From contig NZ_LVJI01000054.1 in assembly GCF_001637225.1 (NCBI RefSeq), positions 304,779-368,778 of the forward strand: DNA of 64,000 bases, given 5' to 3'. This DNA comes from Paenibacillus antarcticus. GTDB taxonomy: Bacteria; Bacillota; Bacilli; Paenibacillales; Paenibacillaceae. Position numbers and translations under genes: made by a program. Of the stretch, positions 25,318-34,394 are shown piece after piece. Each line of letters opens with the position of its first letter. Position 1 is the stretch's first letter. Under the pieces are notes generated by a model. The model was given only the letters and a program-made list of their open reading frames with translations, did no database searches and was not told the origin of the DNA.

Positions 25318-26706
25318 ATGAACCGACAACTTAGTTTCTCAAAAAGCATTATTCTCATTGTATTTATTCTGGCACTTCTATTTGTATCGATCTTTCTATT
25401 AAAAGCAGAACCACAAATCCCACTTCTTGCAACAACCGTTGGGACAGCCACCTTATTGAGATTGTTCGGCTTTTCTTGGAGCAGAATCGAATCGGCAATA
25501 ATTAAAGGGATTCAAACGGCCATTATGCCAATTCTTATCCTCTCACTGATAGGTATTCTGATCGCCGTATGGATGATGAGCGGTACGGTACCGACGATTT
25601 TATACTATGGAATGGATTATATTAATCCGCAATATTTTGCAGTGAGCGCGTTATATATCACAATCGTCGTCTCGATGTTCACGGGAAGTTCATTTACCAC
25701 AGTGAGCACAGTCGGAGCCGCATTGATGGGAATTGCCTTGTCGACGGGTATTTCTCCAACCGTGGCTGCTGGAGCGATTATTTGTGGGGCATGTTTTGGT
25801 GATAAAATGTCTCCGTTATCCGATACAACGAATTTCGCTCCCGCAGTGGCTGGCATAACTATATTTACACATATTCGGAACATGGTATACACAACGTTGC
25901 CGGCACTAGTCGTAACGACTATCTTTTTCCTGTTAGTGCCAACGACAAATTCAATCGATTTATCATCGTTACAAGAAATCAAGCTTGCATTGCAAAGCAG
26001 CTTCCAGATTCACTGGTTAACCTTGATATCACCGTTAGCAGTTATTGTTTGCTCTATTAAGCGGATTCCGATACTTCCAACGTTAGTCATAGGCATTGTC
26101 AGTGGCCTAATAGTGACTGCCTTGATTCAGCATCAGACGGCAATCGATGTCTGGTTTAGTGTGATGCAAAGCGGATACAAAGGTAAGATCGCCAACGAAA
26201 CGGTTGCTTTGATCGTCAACCGCGGTGGATTGCAATCGATGATGTGGTCAGTGTCACTGATCTTAATTGCTCTATCATTAGGAGGATTGTTACAGCATTG
26301 CGGGGTCATCGAAGCCTTCTTCCAGAAGCTTATTCAACCGCTGAAACGTAAGAGCAGCATTGTTCTCATGACAGGGGCGTCATCTATTGCGGTAAATGGC
26401 ATGACCGGCGAACAGTATCTCTCTATCCTATTACCTGGACAAATGTTTAAGGATGAATATACCCGTAGAGATATTCCAGCGAAGACGTTATCTCGTACGC
26501 TTGAAGATTGTGGAACACTCGTTAATCCTTTAATTCCATGGGGTGTTAGTGGTGCATTCTTCGCATCTACCCTTGGTGTTCCGGTGATAGAATATGCACT
26601 TTATACACCTTTCTTGTGGTTAAGCCCTATATTCACGTTTGCCTATGTCTTGATACCAAGATTGCAAAGGAACTCGCTTGGTAAAGATAAAGTGACATCA
26701 AAATAA
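25318..26706 (+). CDS. nhaC: NhaC-family Na+/H+ (or malate/lactate-type) antiporter
   Basis: The 462-residue membrane protein has about 11-12 transmembrane segments. GACFGDKMSPLSDTTNFAPA is the diagnostic NhaC sequence containing the ion-binding region, and DCGTLVNPLIPWGVSGAFF is the second conserved block. Members exchange Na+ for H+; some paralogues (YheL/MleN type) exchange malate for lactate coupled to ions. AAGGAGC lies nine bases before the ATG. It is monocistronic. Confidence 0.9.
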   Translation: MNRQLSFSKSIILIVFILALLFVSIFLLKAEPQIPLLATTVGTATLLRLFGFSWSRIESAIIKGIQTAIMPILILSLIGILIAVWMMSGTVPTILYYGMDYINPQYFAVSALYITIVVSMFTGSSFTTVSTVGAALMGIALSTGISPTVAAGAIICGACFGDKMSPLSDTTNFAPAVAGITIFTHIRNMVYTTLPALVVTTIFFLLVPTTNSIDLSSLQEIKLALQSSFQIHWLTLISPLAVIVCSIKRIPILPTLVIGIVSGLIVTALIQHQTAIDVWFSVMQSGYKGKIANETVALIVNRGGLQSMMWSVSLILIALSLGGLLQHCGVIEAFFQKLIQPLKRKSSIVLMTGASSIAVNGMTGEQYLSILLPGQMFKDEYTRRDIPAKTLSRTLEDCGTLVNPLIPWGVSGAFFASTLGVPVIEYALYTPFLWLSPIFTFAYVLIPRLQRNSLGKDKVTSK

Positions 26707-26795
26707 CTATTAAGCTATCAATCGAACGTTTTCGATAAAATAACGTAACATCTATTTTCCTAAAGTAAGAAAGGTAGAGGAATACCTCTGAATTG

Positions 26796-26863
26796 CACCC
26801 CTTAGAATTCATATTGGAAAACCCCCTGGGTAAATTCAATGTCAATTCTAAGAGGTGTATTTT
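26796..26863 (+). terminator. Possible terminator after nhaC
   Basis: A 14-bp stem with two mismatches (26796-26809 with 26844-26857), a long loop and T-rich downstream sequence. The remaining bases to 27077 hold only a small hairpin (26983-26995) and no gene. Confidence 0.5.
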
Positions 26864-27077
26864 TATGTCAAATAAAGGTCAAAGATGTAAGCTTGCCCTA
26901 CGTTAATAAAGCAGTAATTGGGGCTCAATAACTGATTATTGAATAGATTACTTCAACTTTTAATACAGGTTACAAAAAACAACCGACAAAATCGGCTGCC
27001 TTTTCTCCGCTTAGAGTCACAATTAAATAGTAACTTTTGATAGATTGTTGTTATGGTTTCATCCTAATCCCAATCTA

Positions 27078-27109
27078 TTGTTAACCAATGAATATTTAAT
27101 GGTTTACAA
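27078..27109 (+). promoter_or_regulatory. BirA-type biotin operator
   Basis: TTGTTAACC at 27078-27086 and GGTTTACAA at 27101-27109 are separated by 14 bases. This fits the conserved BirA operator (TTGTTAAC, 14-16 bases, GTTAACAA) with one mismatch in the right arm. Biotinoyl-AMP-bound BirA should repress the operon when biotin is plentiful. The right arm overlaps the -35 box of the promoter. Confidence 0.85.
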
Positions 27110-27131
27110 TTGTGAACTATGACGTTATTAT
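27103..27131 (+). promoter_or_regulatory. Promoter of the bioY operon
   Basis: TTTACA (27103-27108) and TATTAT (27126-27131) are exactly 17 bases apart, about 70 bases before bioY. The -35 box lies inside the right BirA half-site, which explains repression by occlusion. Confidence 0.7.
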
Positions 27132-27200
27132 TTACCTAATACATAGATGTCGACTCTAGTAGAAATTTAATTCTTTATCATAACAACGGAGGTCCGTAAA

Positions 27201-27755
27201 ATGAAAACAAAAGAGATGGTATTTGCAGCATTATTCGCTGCATTCATAGGGGTATTAGGCATGATTCCACCGATTCCACTAGGATTTATCCCAGTACCTA
27301 TTACCGCACAAACACTAGGCGTTATGCTGGTAGGATGCTTTTTAGGAAAGAAAACAGGCGCACTTAGCTTGATTTTATTTATCGTATTAGTTGCATTAGG
27401 TTTACCTTTATTGTCTGGAGGACGTGGAGGTCTTTCCGTGTTCGTATCACCGACTGTTGGATACTTTCTAAGCTGGCCAGTGGCTGTATTTTGTATTGGA
27501 TATATGACGGAAAAGATGTGGCCAACGTTAAGAACATGGAAACTTATCGTTATTAATATTGTATTTGGTGTTCTACTTATAAGCTTAATCGGTGCGCCAG
27601 TCATGGCTATCATTACAGATACGTCAGTGTGGGCCGGACTTGTGGGAGCTACTGCTTTTTTACCAGGAGATTGCATTAAAGCGATTATCGCAGCGATTAT
27701 TGCGATGCAATTAAAAGCCCTCAGTCCGATAGAAGACAAAGTGAATAACTCATAG
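27201..27755 (+). CDS. bioY: BioY, substrate-binding S component of the biotin ECF transporter
   Basis: The 184-residue protein has six membrane segments. The signature region PIPLGFIPVPITAQTLGVML followed by LGKKTGALS, the loop GLPLLSGGRGGLSVFVSPTVG and the late FLPGDCIKAI are all BioY hallmarks; it binds biotin with high affinity. GGAGGT precedes the ATG. A BirA operator controls it, and the energising module (EcfA1, EcfA2, EcfT) is encoded in the same operon, after five enzyme genes. In B. subtilis the paralogous unit yhfU-yhfT-yhfS has the same first three genes and is also a BirA target. Confidence 0.95.
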   Translation: MKTKEMVFAALFAAFIGVLGMIPPIPLGFIPVPITAQTLGVMLVGCFLGKKTGALSLILFIVLVALGLPLLSGGRGGLSVFVSPTVGYFLSWPVAVFCIGYMTEKMWPTLRTWKLIVINIVFGVLLISLIGAPVMAIITDTSVWAGLVGATAFLPGDCIKAIIAAIIAMQLKALSPIEDKVNNS

Positions 27756-27789
27756 GTAATGAAATTTTAGAATAGGTGTGACGAGAGCA

Positions 27790-29268
27790 ATGAATTTATC
27801 GGAACCAATACTCCAATATGCAACGCAGCAACCAAACAAGGTGGCTTTATCTGATGGTCATGAGAGCCGTACTTATTCGGCATTGGTACGTAGGATGAAA
27901 CAAATTGCACAGGGTTTACACCAAAATGGTCTCGATCAAGACAAGATTGCCATTATATCTACGAATCGTATCGAATTTGTGGAAGTTTTTCTTGGAGCCA
28001 TCTATGCAGGCTGTGTGCCTATTCCTATGGATCCCAAATGGAGTGCTAAGGAAATCAACACTATTGTAGAGCAGTGTCAACCGAAGATGATTTTTACAGA
28101 GAATGCATTCGCAAAGAATATATTCTTACAAGACAGAGAAATCCCGTTTATCACATTTTCTACTGAAAATGCGGGTTCATATGACAAATGGGTAGCTCCC
28201 TTAATGCCAGAATCTGAAATGGAAACCAATGAACTACTGTTCATCGGTTTTACATCAGGCACAACAGGTACGCCTAAGGGGTATCTGCGCACGCATGTAT
28301 CATGGATGAATAGCTTTGAGGCCACAAGTGAAGCTTTCCAACTGAATAACATGGAGCATGTGTTAGCCCCCGGTCCATTTGTTCATTCCTTATCATTATT
28401 CGCCATCATGCAGAGTCTATATCGTGGTGCAACTTTTCATATATCGAAAGATTTCAATGCCAAAAATGTTCTGCAGTTGTGTAAACAGATCCCAGATATG
28501 ATTGTGTTTGTCGTGCCAACGATGATTGAATCGTTGATGAAGGAAGTCATATCTCCCGAGACGCAAATTCAAGCATTGATTAGTTCGGGTGGGAAGTGGA
28601 CTGAGGCTTCAAAGAATAAGTGCAAAGAGGTATTTGATAGTGCGAAGCTATATGAATTTTACGGCTCTTCTGAAGCGAGTTATATTAGTTATTTGGATAT
28701 TAAAGAGGAGAACAGGCCCAATTCAGTTGGTAGGCCATTCCAAAGCGTAGAGGTCTCTATTCGCGACGAACAATTTCAGGAGGTCGCGACGGGTAGTATC
28801 GGACAGCTATATATTCGAAGTGACATGATATTTAAAGGCTATTATCAATTACCTGAGAAAACGAAAGCAGCTTTTCGAGATGGATGGCTTATCATTGGAG
28901 ACTTTATATATATGGATCAAGATGGCTACTTACATATGGCTGGTCGATCTAACAATATGATGGTAACAGGTGGACTTAATGTGTTTCCTGAGGAAGTTGA
29001 GTCTGTGTTACAGCAGATTCCCGAGATTGAAGAAGTGATGGTGCTTGGTGTGTCAGATATTTACTGGGGTGAACAAGTGACTGCAATCGTGAAATGGAAA
29101 GGACAACAGCGCTTATCTACAGAGGATATTAAGACCTATTGTCGTAAACATTTAGCGGGCTATAAAGCCCCGAAGCAGATTATCACGGTAGATCAATTCA
29201 TCTATACAAGTAGTGGGAAAATAGCTCGTCAAGTCATGAAGGACTACACGAAAAGAGTGATGATATGA
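27790..29268 (+). CDS. AMP-forming acyl-CoA ligase (YhfT-like)
   Basis: The 492-residue adenylate-forming enzyme activates a carboxylic acid with ATP and CoA. The phosphate loop TSGTTGTPKG is at 155-164. YGSSEASYIS, GDFIYMDQDGYL and GRSNNMMVTGGLNVFPEEVE follow in order, and the catalytic lysine is K477 in SSGKIARQ. The substrate cannot be read from sequence. Its place behind a BirA operator suggests a dicarboxylate or fatty acid on the way to pimeloyl-CoA. The ATG at 27790 is preferred over the GTG at 27778, which has no ribosome binding site. The stop overlaps the thiolase start as ATGA. Confidence 0.88.
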   Translation: MNLSEPILQYATQQPNKVALSDGHESRTYSALVRRMKQIAQGLHQNGLDQDKIAIISTNRIEFVEVFLGAIYAGCVPIPMDPKWSAKEINTIVEQCQPKMIFTENAFAKNIFLQDREIPFITFSTENAGSYDKWVAPLMPESEMETNELLFIGFTSGTTGTPKGYLRTHVSWMNSFEATSEAFQLNNMEHVLAPGPFVHSLSLFAIMQSLYRGATFHISKDFNAKNVLQLCKQIPDMIVFVVPTMIESLMKEVISPETQIQALISSGGKWTEASKNKCKEVFDSAKLYEFYGSSEASYISYLDIKEENRPNSVGRPFQSVEVSIRDEQFQEVATGSIGQLYIRSDMIFKGYYQLPEKTKAAFRDGWLIIGDFIYMDQDGYLHMAGRSNNMMVTGGLNVFPEEVESVLQQIPEIEEVMVLGVSDIYWGEQVTAIVKWKGQQRLSTEDIKTYCRKHLAGYKAPKQIITVDQFIYTSSGKIARQVMKDYTKRVMI

Positions 29269-30416
29269 ATGAAGCTGTCATTGTCATGGCTAAACGTACA
29301 CCAATAGGCAAGATGGGTGGCCTATTAAGCATACTTGAACCGGAAGTGTTATTAGCGCCATTAATTCAGTATATAGTTGCAGAAACGAAGATACCAAAGG
29401 ATCTAATTGATGATGTCATCATTGGTAATGTTGTTGGTCCCGGTGGCAATATAGCACGGGTTGCTGCTCTAGAAGCAGGACTTCCAGTCACCGTCCCAGG
29501 TGTCACGGTTGATCGACAGTGCGGTTCTGGTCTAGAGGCTATCAATATAGCGGCACGGTTAATTCAGAGCGGTGCGGGTGAGATTTATTTAGCAGGTGGA
29601 GTCGAGAGCACAAGCCGTGCACCTTGGAAAATGGCCAAGCCACAGACGCTAATGGATGTACCGAAGCTATACACACGTGCTCACTTGACTCCAAGTTCCT
29701 ATGGTGACCCTGATATGGGTATTGCAGCGGAGAATGTTGCTAAACAATACGCCATTTCGAGAGATGAACAGGACCGTTATTCTCTAAAGAGCCATCAAAA
29801 AGCGGTTCATGCTCAGAAAAGGGGTAGATTTCATCAAGAGATTGTTCCTCTTCAAGTGAATGGCGAATGGGTTAGTGTCGATGAATGTCCAAGAGACAAT
29901 ACGAGCTTGGACAAGCTACAACGACTTTCACCAATTTTTCTAGAACAGGGCACCGTGACCGCAGGTAATGCATGTCCTCTCAATGATGGGGCTGCTCTTG
30001 TTCTAATGATGTCTCTTGATAAATGTAACGAGCTTAATCTAAAGCCTATATTGCGCGTAGTGGATGCTCAAGTTGCAGGTGTTGATCCACATTATTTAGG
30101 CATAGGTCCTGTTCCAGCTGTTCAAAAGGTACTCAACCGTCAACAGTTGACCGTGGCTGATGTGGATGTTGTGGAATTTAATGAAGCGTTTGCCTCACAA
30201 GTATTGGCTTCGCTGAAGGAGCTTCAATTGCCAGAGGGAAAGGTCAATCTATGTGGTGGAGCACTAGCTATTGGTCATCCTTACGGTGCTTCAGGAGCCA
30301 TATTGATGACTCGGTTATGTGCTGAAATGCTACATCAACCTTATAAGCGGGGGCTTGCAACACTAGGTATTGGTGGTGGGATAGGTATCGCTACCTTAGT
30401 GGAGGCTATCGAATGA
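29265..30416 (+). CDS. Thiolase (YhfS-like acetyl-CoA acyltransferase) with altered acid/base cysteine
   Basis: The 383-residue thiolase forms or cleaves a 3-oxoacyl-CoA. The nucleophile C86 is in VDRQCGSGLEAI; NEAF and GHPYGASGA are both present. In ordinary thiolases a second cysteine sits in the C-terminal CxG motif and acts as the acid/base. Here that place is glycine (G368, in ATLGIGGGIG). A cysteine occurs instead at residue 330 (NLCGGALAIGHP), where most thiolases have asparagine. Chemistry may therefore differ in direction or substrate. It overlaps both neighbours by four bases. In the proposed pathway it would condense an acyl-CoA, possibly glutaryl-CoA, with acetyl-CoA. Confidence 0.9.
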   Translation: MNEAVIVMAKRTPIGKMGGLLSILEPEVLLAPLIQYIVAETKIPKDLIDDVIIGNVVGPGGNIARVAALEAGLPVTVPGVTVDRQCGSGLEAINIAARLIQSGAGEIYLAGGVESTSRAPWKMAKPQTLMDVPKLYTRAHLTPSSYGDPDMGIAAENVAKQYAISRDEQDRYSLKSHQKAVHAQKRGRFHQEIVPLQVNGEWVSVDECPRDNTSLDKLQRLSPIFLEQGTVTAGNACPLNDGAALVLMMSLDKCNELNLKPILRVVDAQVAGVDPHYLGIGPVPAVQKVLNRQQLTVADVDVVEFNEAFASQVLASLKELQLPEGKVNLCGGALAIGHPYGASGAILMTRLCAEMLHQPYKRGLATLGIGGGIGIATLVEAIE

Positions 30417-30793
30417 ACAGAGTTCAACATCGGCTTAAGATTACCGCGGAATGGATTACGGAATATGCTCAAAGTATCGAAGCACCATTGCAAATGATAC
30501 AAGGCGAAATAATCGCACCTGTTACGATGCCTATTATTTTCTGGCAAGAATTAGATATTCCTTGGTTGAACATAGATGAACCCTGGATTCATGGTTCGCA
30601 GCATTTCTCATACAAGTTACCGATTACTGCAGGTATGATCTTAGATTGTGAATTATCGCTTACGAATACTGAGAAAAAAGCAGGTCATCAGGGGGAGTTG
30701 ACTTTGTATACCTATACCCTCATTTGTACATGTGAAGGGGAACTTATCCTTACAGCTGAAACCGTATTAATCTCAATGGGAGATCAAATATGA
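30413..30793 (+). CDS. Hotdog-fold protein, MaoC N-terminal/FAS1-type dehydratase-like
   Basis: The 126-residue protein resembles the MaoC-like N-terminal domain found as the partner half of two-part 3-hydroxyacyl dehydratases. The visible family features are the MPIIFWQELDIPWL segment, HGSQHFSYKLPITAG and the strand LTLYTYTLICT; it lacks the D-x4-H catalytic pair, which is present in the next gene. Heterodimers of such small hotdog subunits occur in actinobacterial HadAB and in archaeal or Firmicute enoyl-CoA hydratases. It overlaps the thiolase and the MaoC gene by four bases each, which supports a two-subunit enzyme. The family call is moderately secure. Confidence 0.7.
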   Translation: MNRVQHRLKITAEWITEYAQSIEAPLQMIQGEIIAPVTMPIIFWQELDIPWLNIDEPWIHGSQHFSYKLPITAGMILDCELSLTNTEKKAGHQGELTLYTYTLICTCEGELILTAETVLISMGDQI

Positions 30794-31134
30794 AAAAAAG
30801 AATTACTTCATACGATATCCAGCAATATGCGGCTATCTCTAAAGATACGGCTACTATTCACCTGAATATAGAAGCCGCAGCAAGGGCTGGATTTAAGAGA
30901 CCTGTCGCACACGGCATGTACATCATGGGGTTAGCACAATCTTTGTATTTAATCGAGCATCCATCGCAATGGATCACGACATATAGCATGAAATTTCAAA
31001 AGCCACTATTAATAGATACGGTCGCGATGTTTAACTTTGAAGTCTGTGATGGCAATATAAACGTGAACGTTGTAATAGAATCTGGTGAAGTAATTGCTTC
31101 CGGTACCTTTACAGTAGAAGAGAGGGCGAAATGA
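30790..31134 (+). CDS. MaoC-family (R)-specific enoyl-CoA hydratase/dehydratase
   Basis: The 114-residue hotdog protein carries the hydratase-2 motif: D19 and H24 in SKDTATIHLN, followed by AARAGFKRPVAHGMYIMGL. This pair removes or adds water between a 3-hydroxyacyl thioester and a 2-enoyl thioester. Its small size suggests that it works with the product of the preceding gene, with which it overlaps by four bases; the SDR reductase gene also overlaps its 3' end. In the operon it would supply the dehydration step after ketoreduction. Confidence 0.85.
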   Translation: MKKRITSYDIQQYAAISKDTATIHLNIEAAARAGFKRPVAHGMYIMGLAQSLYLIEHPSQWITTYSMKFQKPLLIDTVAMFNFEVCDGNINVNVVIESGEVIASGTFTVEERAK

Positions 31135-31952
31135 AAAAAATAGCCTTAATTACAGGAGCGACTAGGGGTATTGGGCGCAGCATGGCCATACTTCTAGGAC
31201 AGACCGGTTATCAAGTGGTTGTTAATGGTACGAAGCCTTCGTTAATCAACGAAGTAGTGGAGGAGATTCATCGAACAGGTGGGGACGCGATCGGATACTG
31301 TGCCAATGTCGCTGATCCGGTCGCAGTCACTGCGATGGTGGATGCCGTTATAAGTATGTATGCCCGCGTTGATGTATTGATCCATAATGCGGGTAATTTG
31401 CATGACCAACGCTGTCTGCGTATGATGGATGAAGAGTGGAATTCTGTGCTAGATGTGCATTTGAATGGTGCTTTCTATTGCATCAAGCGAGTGCTGCCAC
31501 ATATGCAGGTACATGGTGGTGACATTCTACTAATGACCTCTACAGCCGGATTATCTGGATCTATTGGGCAGGTTAATTACAGTGCGGCCAAAGCTGGCAT
31601 GCTCGGAATAGTGTGGACGCTTGCGGCGGAACTCACACGCAATCGCATCCGGGTGAATGCCATTGCACCTGCTGCCTTAACAGATATGACTAGGCCTGTA
31701 ATTGAGCATATCAAGGAAAAGCAAGCCAAGCGGAATGAGCCATTTCCAGAGTCTTGGAAGGTGGGTAAAGCAGATGATATTGCCCGCTTCGTGGTCGCAT
31801 TACTAGCACAGCCGGATGTAGATTTAACAGGTCAAATATTTGGTGTGAACGGTTCGAAGGTGACGAAGTGGGAGAAGCCTGTCCCTGTCTTTTCCGAGAA
31901 CAGCGTAGAGACATTTTTCACTACATGGAAGCAACAGAAGGGAAGTAACTAA
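31131..31952 (+). CDS. SDR-family 3-oxoacyl reductase (FabG-like)
   Basis: The 273-residue short-chain dehydrogenase has a nucleotide motif TGATRGIG at the N-terminus, NAG (LIHNAGN), catalytic S137 (MTSTAG), Y150 and K154 (YSAAK), and a C-terminal NGSKV where FabG ends with DGG. It probably reduces a 3-oxoacyl-CoA or -ACP to the 3-hydroxy form. An approximately 25-residue C-terminal extension beyond the usual end is unusual. It overlaps the hydratase gene by four bases and is followed after one base by ecfA1. Confidence 0.88.
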   Translation: MKKIALITGATRGIGRSMAILLGQTGYQVVVNGTKPSLINEVVEEIHRTGGDAIGYCANVADPVAVTAMVDAVISMYARVDVLIHNAGNLHDQRCLRMMDEEWNSVLDVHLNGAFYCIKRVLPHMQVHGGDILLMTSTAGLSGSIGQVNYSAAKAGMLGIVWTLAAELTRNRIRVNAIAPAALTDMTRPVIEHIKEKQAKRNEPFPESWKVGKADDIARFVVALLAQPDVDLTGQIFGVNGSKVTKWEKPVPVFSENSVETFFTTWKQQKGSN

Positions 31953-31953
31953 A

Positions 31954-32757
31954 TTGCTTACATTCGATCACGTTCATTTTTACTATAAAAAGGGTCAGCC
32001 TATCATAGAGAATATGAGCTTTACGATTACATCGGGAGAGTTTGTGGCGATTGTCGGAGCCAATGGTTGCGGTAAATCTACGATTGCTAAGTTAATAGAT
32101 GGATTGCTGCTTCCTAAGGAAGGACGAGTGACATTTGAAAGTCTAGACACGTCAAGGCCTACAGATCTTGATAAGATCCATGAGCACATAGGCTTTGTAT
32201 TCCAAAACCCCGAAGATCAGTTCATTACGACAACCGTTATGGATGAGGTGGTATTTGGATTGGAGAACATTCGTGTGCCTAGGGAAGAAATACAATCCCG
32301 ATTAGATCATGCACTTCAAGCTGTGCAGATGGAGAATTATTTAGATGCGATGCCTCACCAGCTATCAGGTGGTCAGAAGCAACGCGTAGCGATTGCGGCA
32401 ATTGTGGCTATGCGCCCCCAAATCATTATTTTTGACGAGGCTACTTCCATGCTTGATCCAGAAGGAAGGGAGCAGGTTCTTTCCATCATGAAAGAGCTAC
32501 ACCACCAAGGCATGACCATCATTCATATCACTCATCATATGGAGGAAGTGTTATCTGCAGAGCGTATTTTACTCATACATAAAGGACGGCTTGAATTTGA
32601 TGGGAATCCGATGATCTTTTTTGAAACGGTTAACGTTGGGGACTATCAGTTAGAACAACCCTTTGCGGTACGATTAAATACAATGCTCCATCCTCCATCA
32701 ACGCTACTTATGGTGGATTGGAAGGAGATGATTCGCTTACAATGGTCTATCAATTAA
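31954..32757 (+). CDS. ecfA1: ECF transporter ATPase EcfA1
   Basis: The 267-residue ABC ATPase has Walker A GANGCGKST, Q-loop FVFQNPEDQF, signature LSGGQKQRVAIAA, Walker B IIIFDEATSMLD and H-loop HITHH. It energises S-component transporters, here BioY. The start is TTG one base after the SDR stop, supported by GAAGGGA ten bases upstream. Its 3' end overlaps ecfA2 by 16 bases. This set is separate from the ribosomal-protein-linked ECF module usual in Firmicutes and may be dedicated to biotin. Confidence 0.93.
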   Translation: MLTFDHVHFYYKKGQPIIENMSFTITSGEFVAIVGANGCGKSTIAKLIDGLLLPKEGRVTFESLDTSRPTDLDKIHEHIGFVFQNPEDQFITTTVMDEVVFGLENIRVPREEIQSRLDHALQAVQMENYLDAMPHQLSGGQKQRVAIAAIVAMRPQIIIFDEATSMLDPEGREQVLSIMKELHHQGMTIIHITHHMEEVLSAERILLIHKGRLEFDGNPMIFFETVNVGDYQLEQPFAVRLNTMLHPPSTLLMVDWKEMIRLQWSIN

Positions 32758-33590
32758 GCAATGTCAGCGTGAACTATGCCAATCAAGTGGCTTTGAACAA
32801 TGTCAGTTGTACGATTCAAGAAGGCAAATGGATTTCAGTCATTGGTCAGACCGGTGCTGGTAAGTCTACCTTCGTCCAAGTGCTAAAAGGGCTGATTCCG
32901 AGCTTCGATGGAGACTACCTTATAAATCAGCATCCCATCCATAGAGATAACAAAGGACAACTCATGGTTGTTCCTGATATAGGATACGTTTTTCAATATC
33001 CAGAGCATCAATTATTTGAAACGAGCGTGTACAAGGAACTTGCCTTTACTCCGAAGCTGAGTGGTTATTCACATCAACAGATCGATCAAGCTATTGATCT
33101 GATTTTGCCTAAGGTAGGTTTGTCAAAGGAGATACTTCCATTGGCTCCATTTCAATTAAGTGGGGGGCAGAAACGTCGCGTCGCGATCGCCTCCGTGTTA
33201 ATGATGAATCCGAAGCTACTTATTTTGGATGAACCAACAGCTGGCCTCGACCCTGTAAGTCGTAAATTTTTGTTGCGGTTATTAAAAGAATGGCAACAAC
33301 AAGACAATCGCACCATTCTCAACGTATCACACCAAATGAACGATGTTGCTGAATACTCTGATGAAGTGATTGTATTTCACGAAGGACACTTAATGGCGCA
33401 TTGTGATACCAGCATTTTATTTCTAGAACAGACCCCATTACTTGCGAGACTCGGAATCTCTCTGCCAGAACCCGTTCAACTCTTAAAGTTAGTAGAGGAA
33501 TTATCCGGACAGAACATTGAGGTTGTAAGTTGTAAGGAGCGAGATATATTCGGAAAAGTGTGGCCGATCTTGCACGCAAGGGGATGCTAA
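32742..33590 (+). CDS. ecfA2: ECF transporter ATPase EcfA2
   Basis: The 282-residue ABC ATPase has Walker A GQTGAGKST, Q-loop YVFQYPEHQLFE, signature LSGGQKRRVAIASVL and Walker B LLILDEPTAGLD. It pairs with EcfA1 to drive the transporter. I start it at ATG 32742 because the upstream TTG at 32718 would add residues not seen in the family; a GAAGGAGA site lies 13 bases before the ATG, inside ecfA1. ecfT begins immediately after the stop. Confidence 0.92.
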   Translation: MVYQLSNVSVNYANQVALNNVSCTIQEGKWISVIGQTGAGKSTFVQVLKGLIPSFDGDYLINQHPIHRDNKGQLMVVPDIGYVFQYPEHQLFETSVYKELAFTPKLSGYSHQQIDQAIDLILPKVGLSKEILPLAPFQLSGGQKRRVAIASVLMMNPKLLILDEPTAGLDPVSRKFLLRLLKEWQQQDNRTILNVSHQMNDVAEYSDEVIVFHEGHLMAHCDTSILFLEQTPLLARLGISLPEPVQLLKLVEELSGQNIEVVSCKERDIFGKVWPILHARGC

Positions 33591-34394
33591 ATGACTAGAA
33601 ACGTACTTATTGGACAGTACTTTGAGACGAATTCAATATTTCACAGGCTGGACCCGAGAACTAAGATTATCAGCATAATCTTCATCATGTTGAGCTTCCT
33701 AATGCTAGAAACGTTCATTAGCTACGCAATTTTAACGATCTTCATATTTGGCATTTTGTTGTTATCTAAAATACCAATTCCTGTTTTTGTGAGAGGCCTT
33801 AAGCCTCTGTTGTTTATATTAATGTTTACCTTTGTATATCATGTCGTATTCACGAAGGGAACCGTCATATGGTCATGGTCATTTATAGAGGTGACGTTGG
33901 AGGGTCTCTACAACGGGATACGTTTCGTCTGGCGAATTGTTTTACTTATTTTACTGGCCTCTATGCTAACGTTAACCACCAAACCGTTAACATTAGCCCA
34001 TGGTCTAGAAAAGTTACTAACACCGTTATCTAAATTAAATGTACCCGTGGAGCAGTTCTCATTAATGATTGTCATTGCGATACGATTTATACCTACCATC
34101 CTACAAGAGCTGGATCGTATTCTCCTAGCACAAAGGGCTAGAGGGTATGATATTAGGTCTTTATCGCTAACAAAACGTATTTTCGCTTATCTTCCTATTC
34201 TCATTCCTTTACTCTTCACGATCGTTCAACGTGCCGAACAGTTAACATATGCGATTGATGCACGCGCTTATGGTAATGGGAAGGGCAGAACTTCCTATAA
34301 GCAATTGAAATTTAAGCAAATGGATTATCAAATGGGAGGACTAGTGATTATAATCATGGTGGCTCTGCTACTATTAAATATTGGAGGAGTTTAG
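33591..34394 (+). CDS. ecfT: ECF transporter transmembrane component EcfT
   Basis: The 267-residue membrane protein has about five to six transmembrane segments. Two cytoplasmic coupling motifs with Ala-Arg-Gly or similar are visible: LAQRARGYDIRS and IDARAYGNGKGR; these helices transmit ATPase motion to the S component. FHRLDPRTKI is the typical N-terminal block. It completes a biotin transporter with bioY, ecfA1 and ecfA2 in this operon. Confidence 0.93.
   Translation: MTRNVLIGQYFETNSIFHRLDPRTKIISIIFIMLSFLMLETFISYAILTIFIFGILLLSKIPIPVFVRGLKPLLFILMFTFVYHVVFTKGTVIWSWSFIEVTLEGLYNGIRFVWRIVLLILLASMLTLTTKPLTLAHGLEKLLTPLSKLNVPVEQFSLMIVIAIRFIPTILQELDRILLAQRARGYDIRSLSLTKRIFAYLPILIPLLFTIVQRAEQLTYAIDARAYGNGKGRTSYKQLKFKQMDYQMGGLVIIIMVALLLLNIGGV

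Noticed and set aside
26983..26995. CCGAC/GTCGG hairpin upstream of the biotin operon, considered as a riboswitch or attenuator
   Set aside because: It lies before the identified promoter, is short, and resembles only a small minus-strand terminator.
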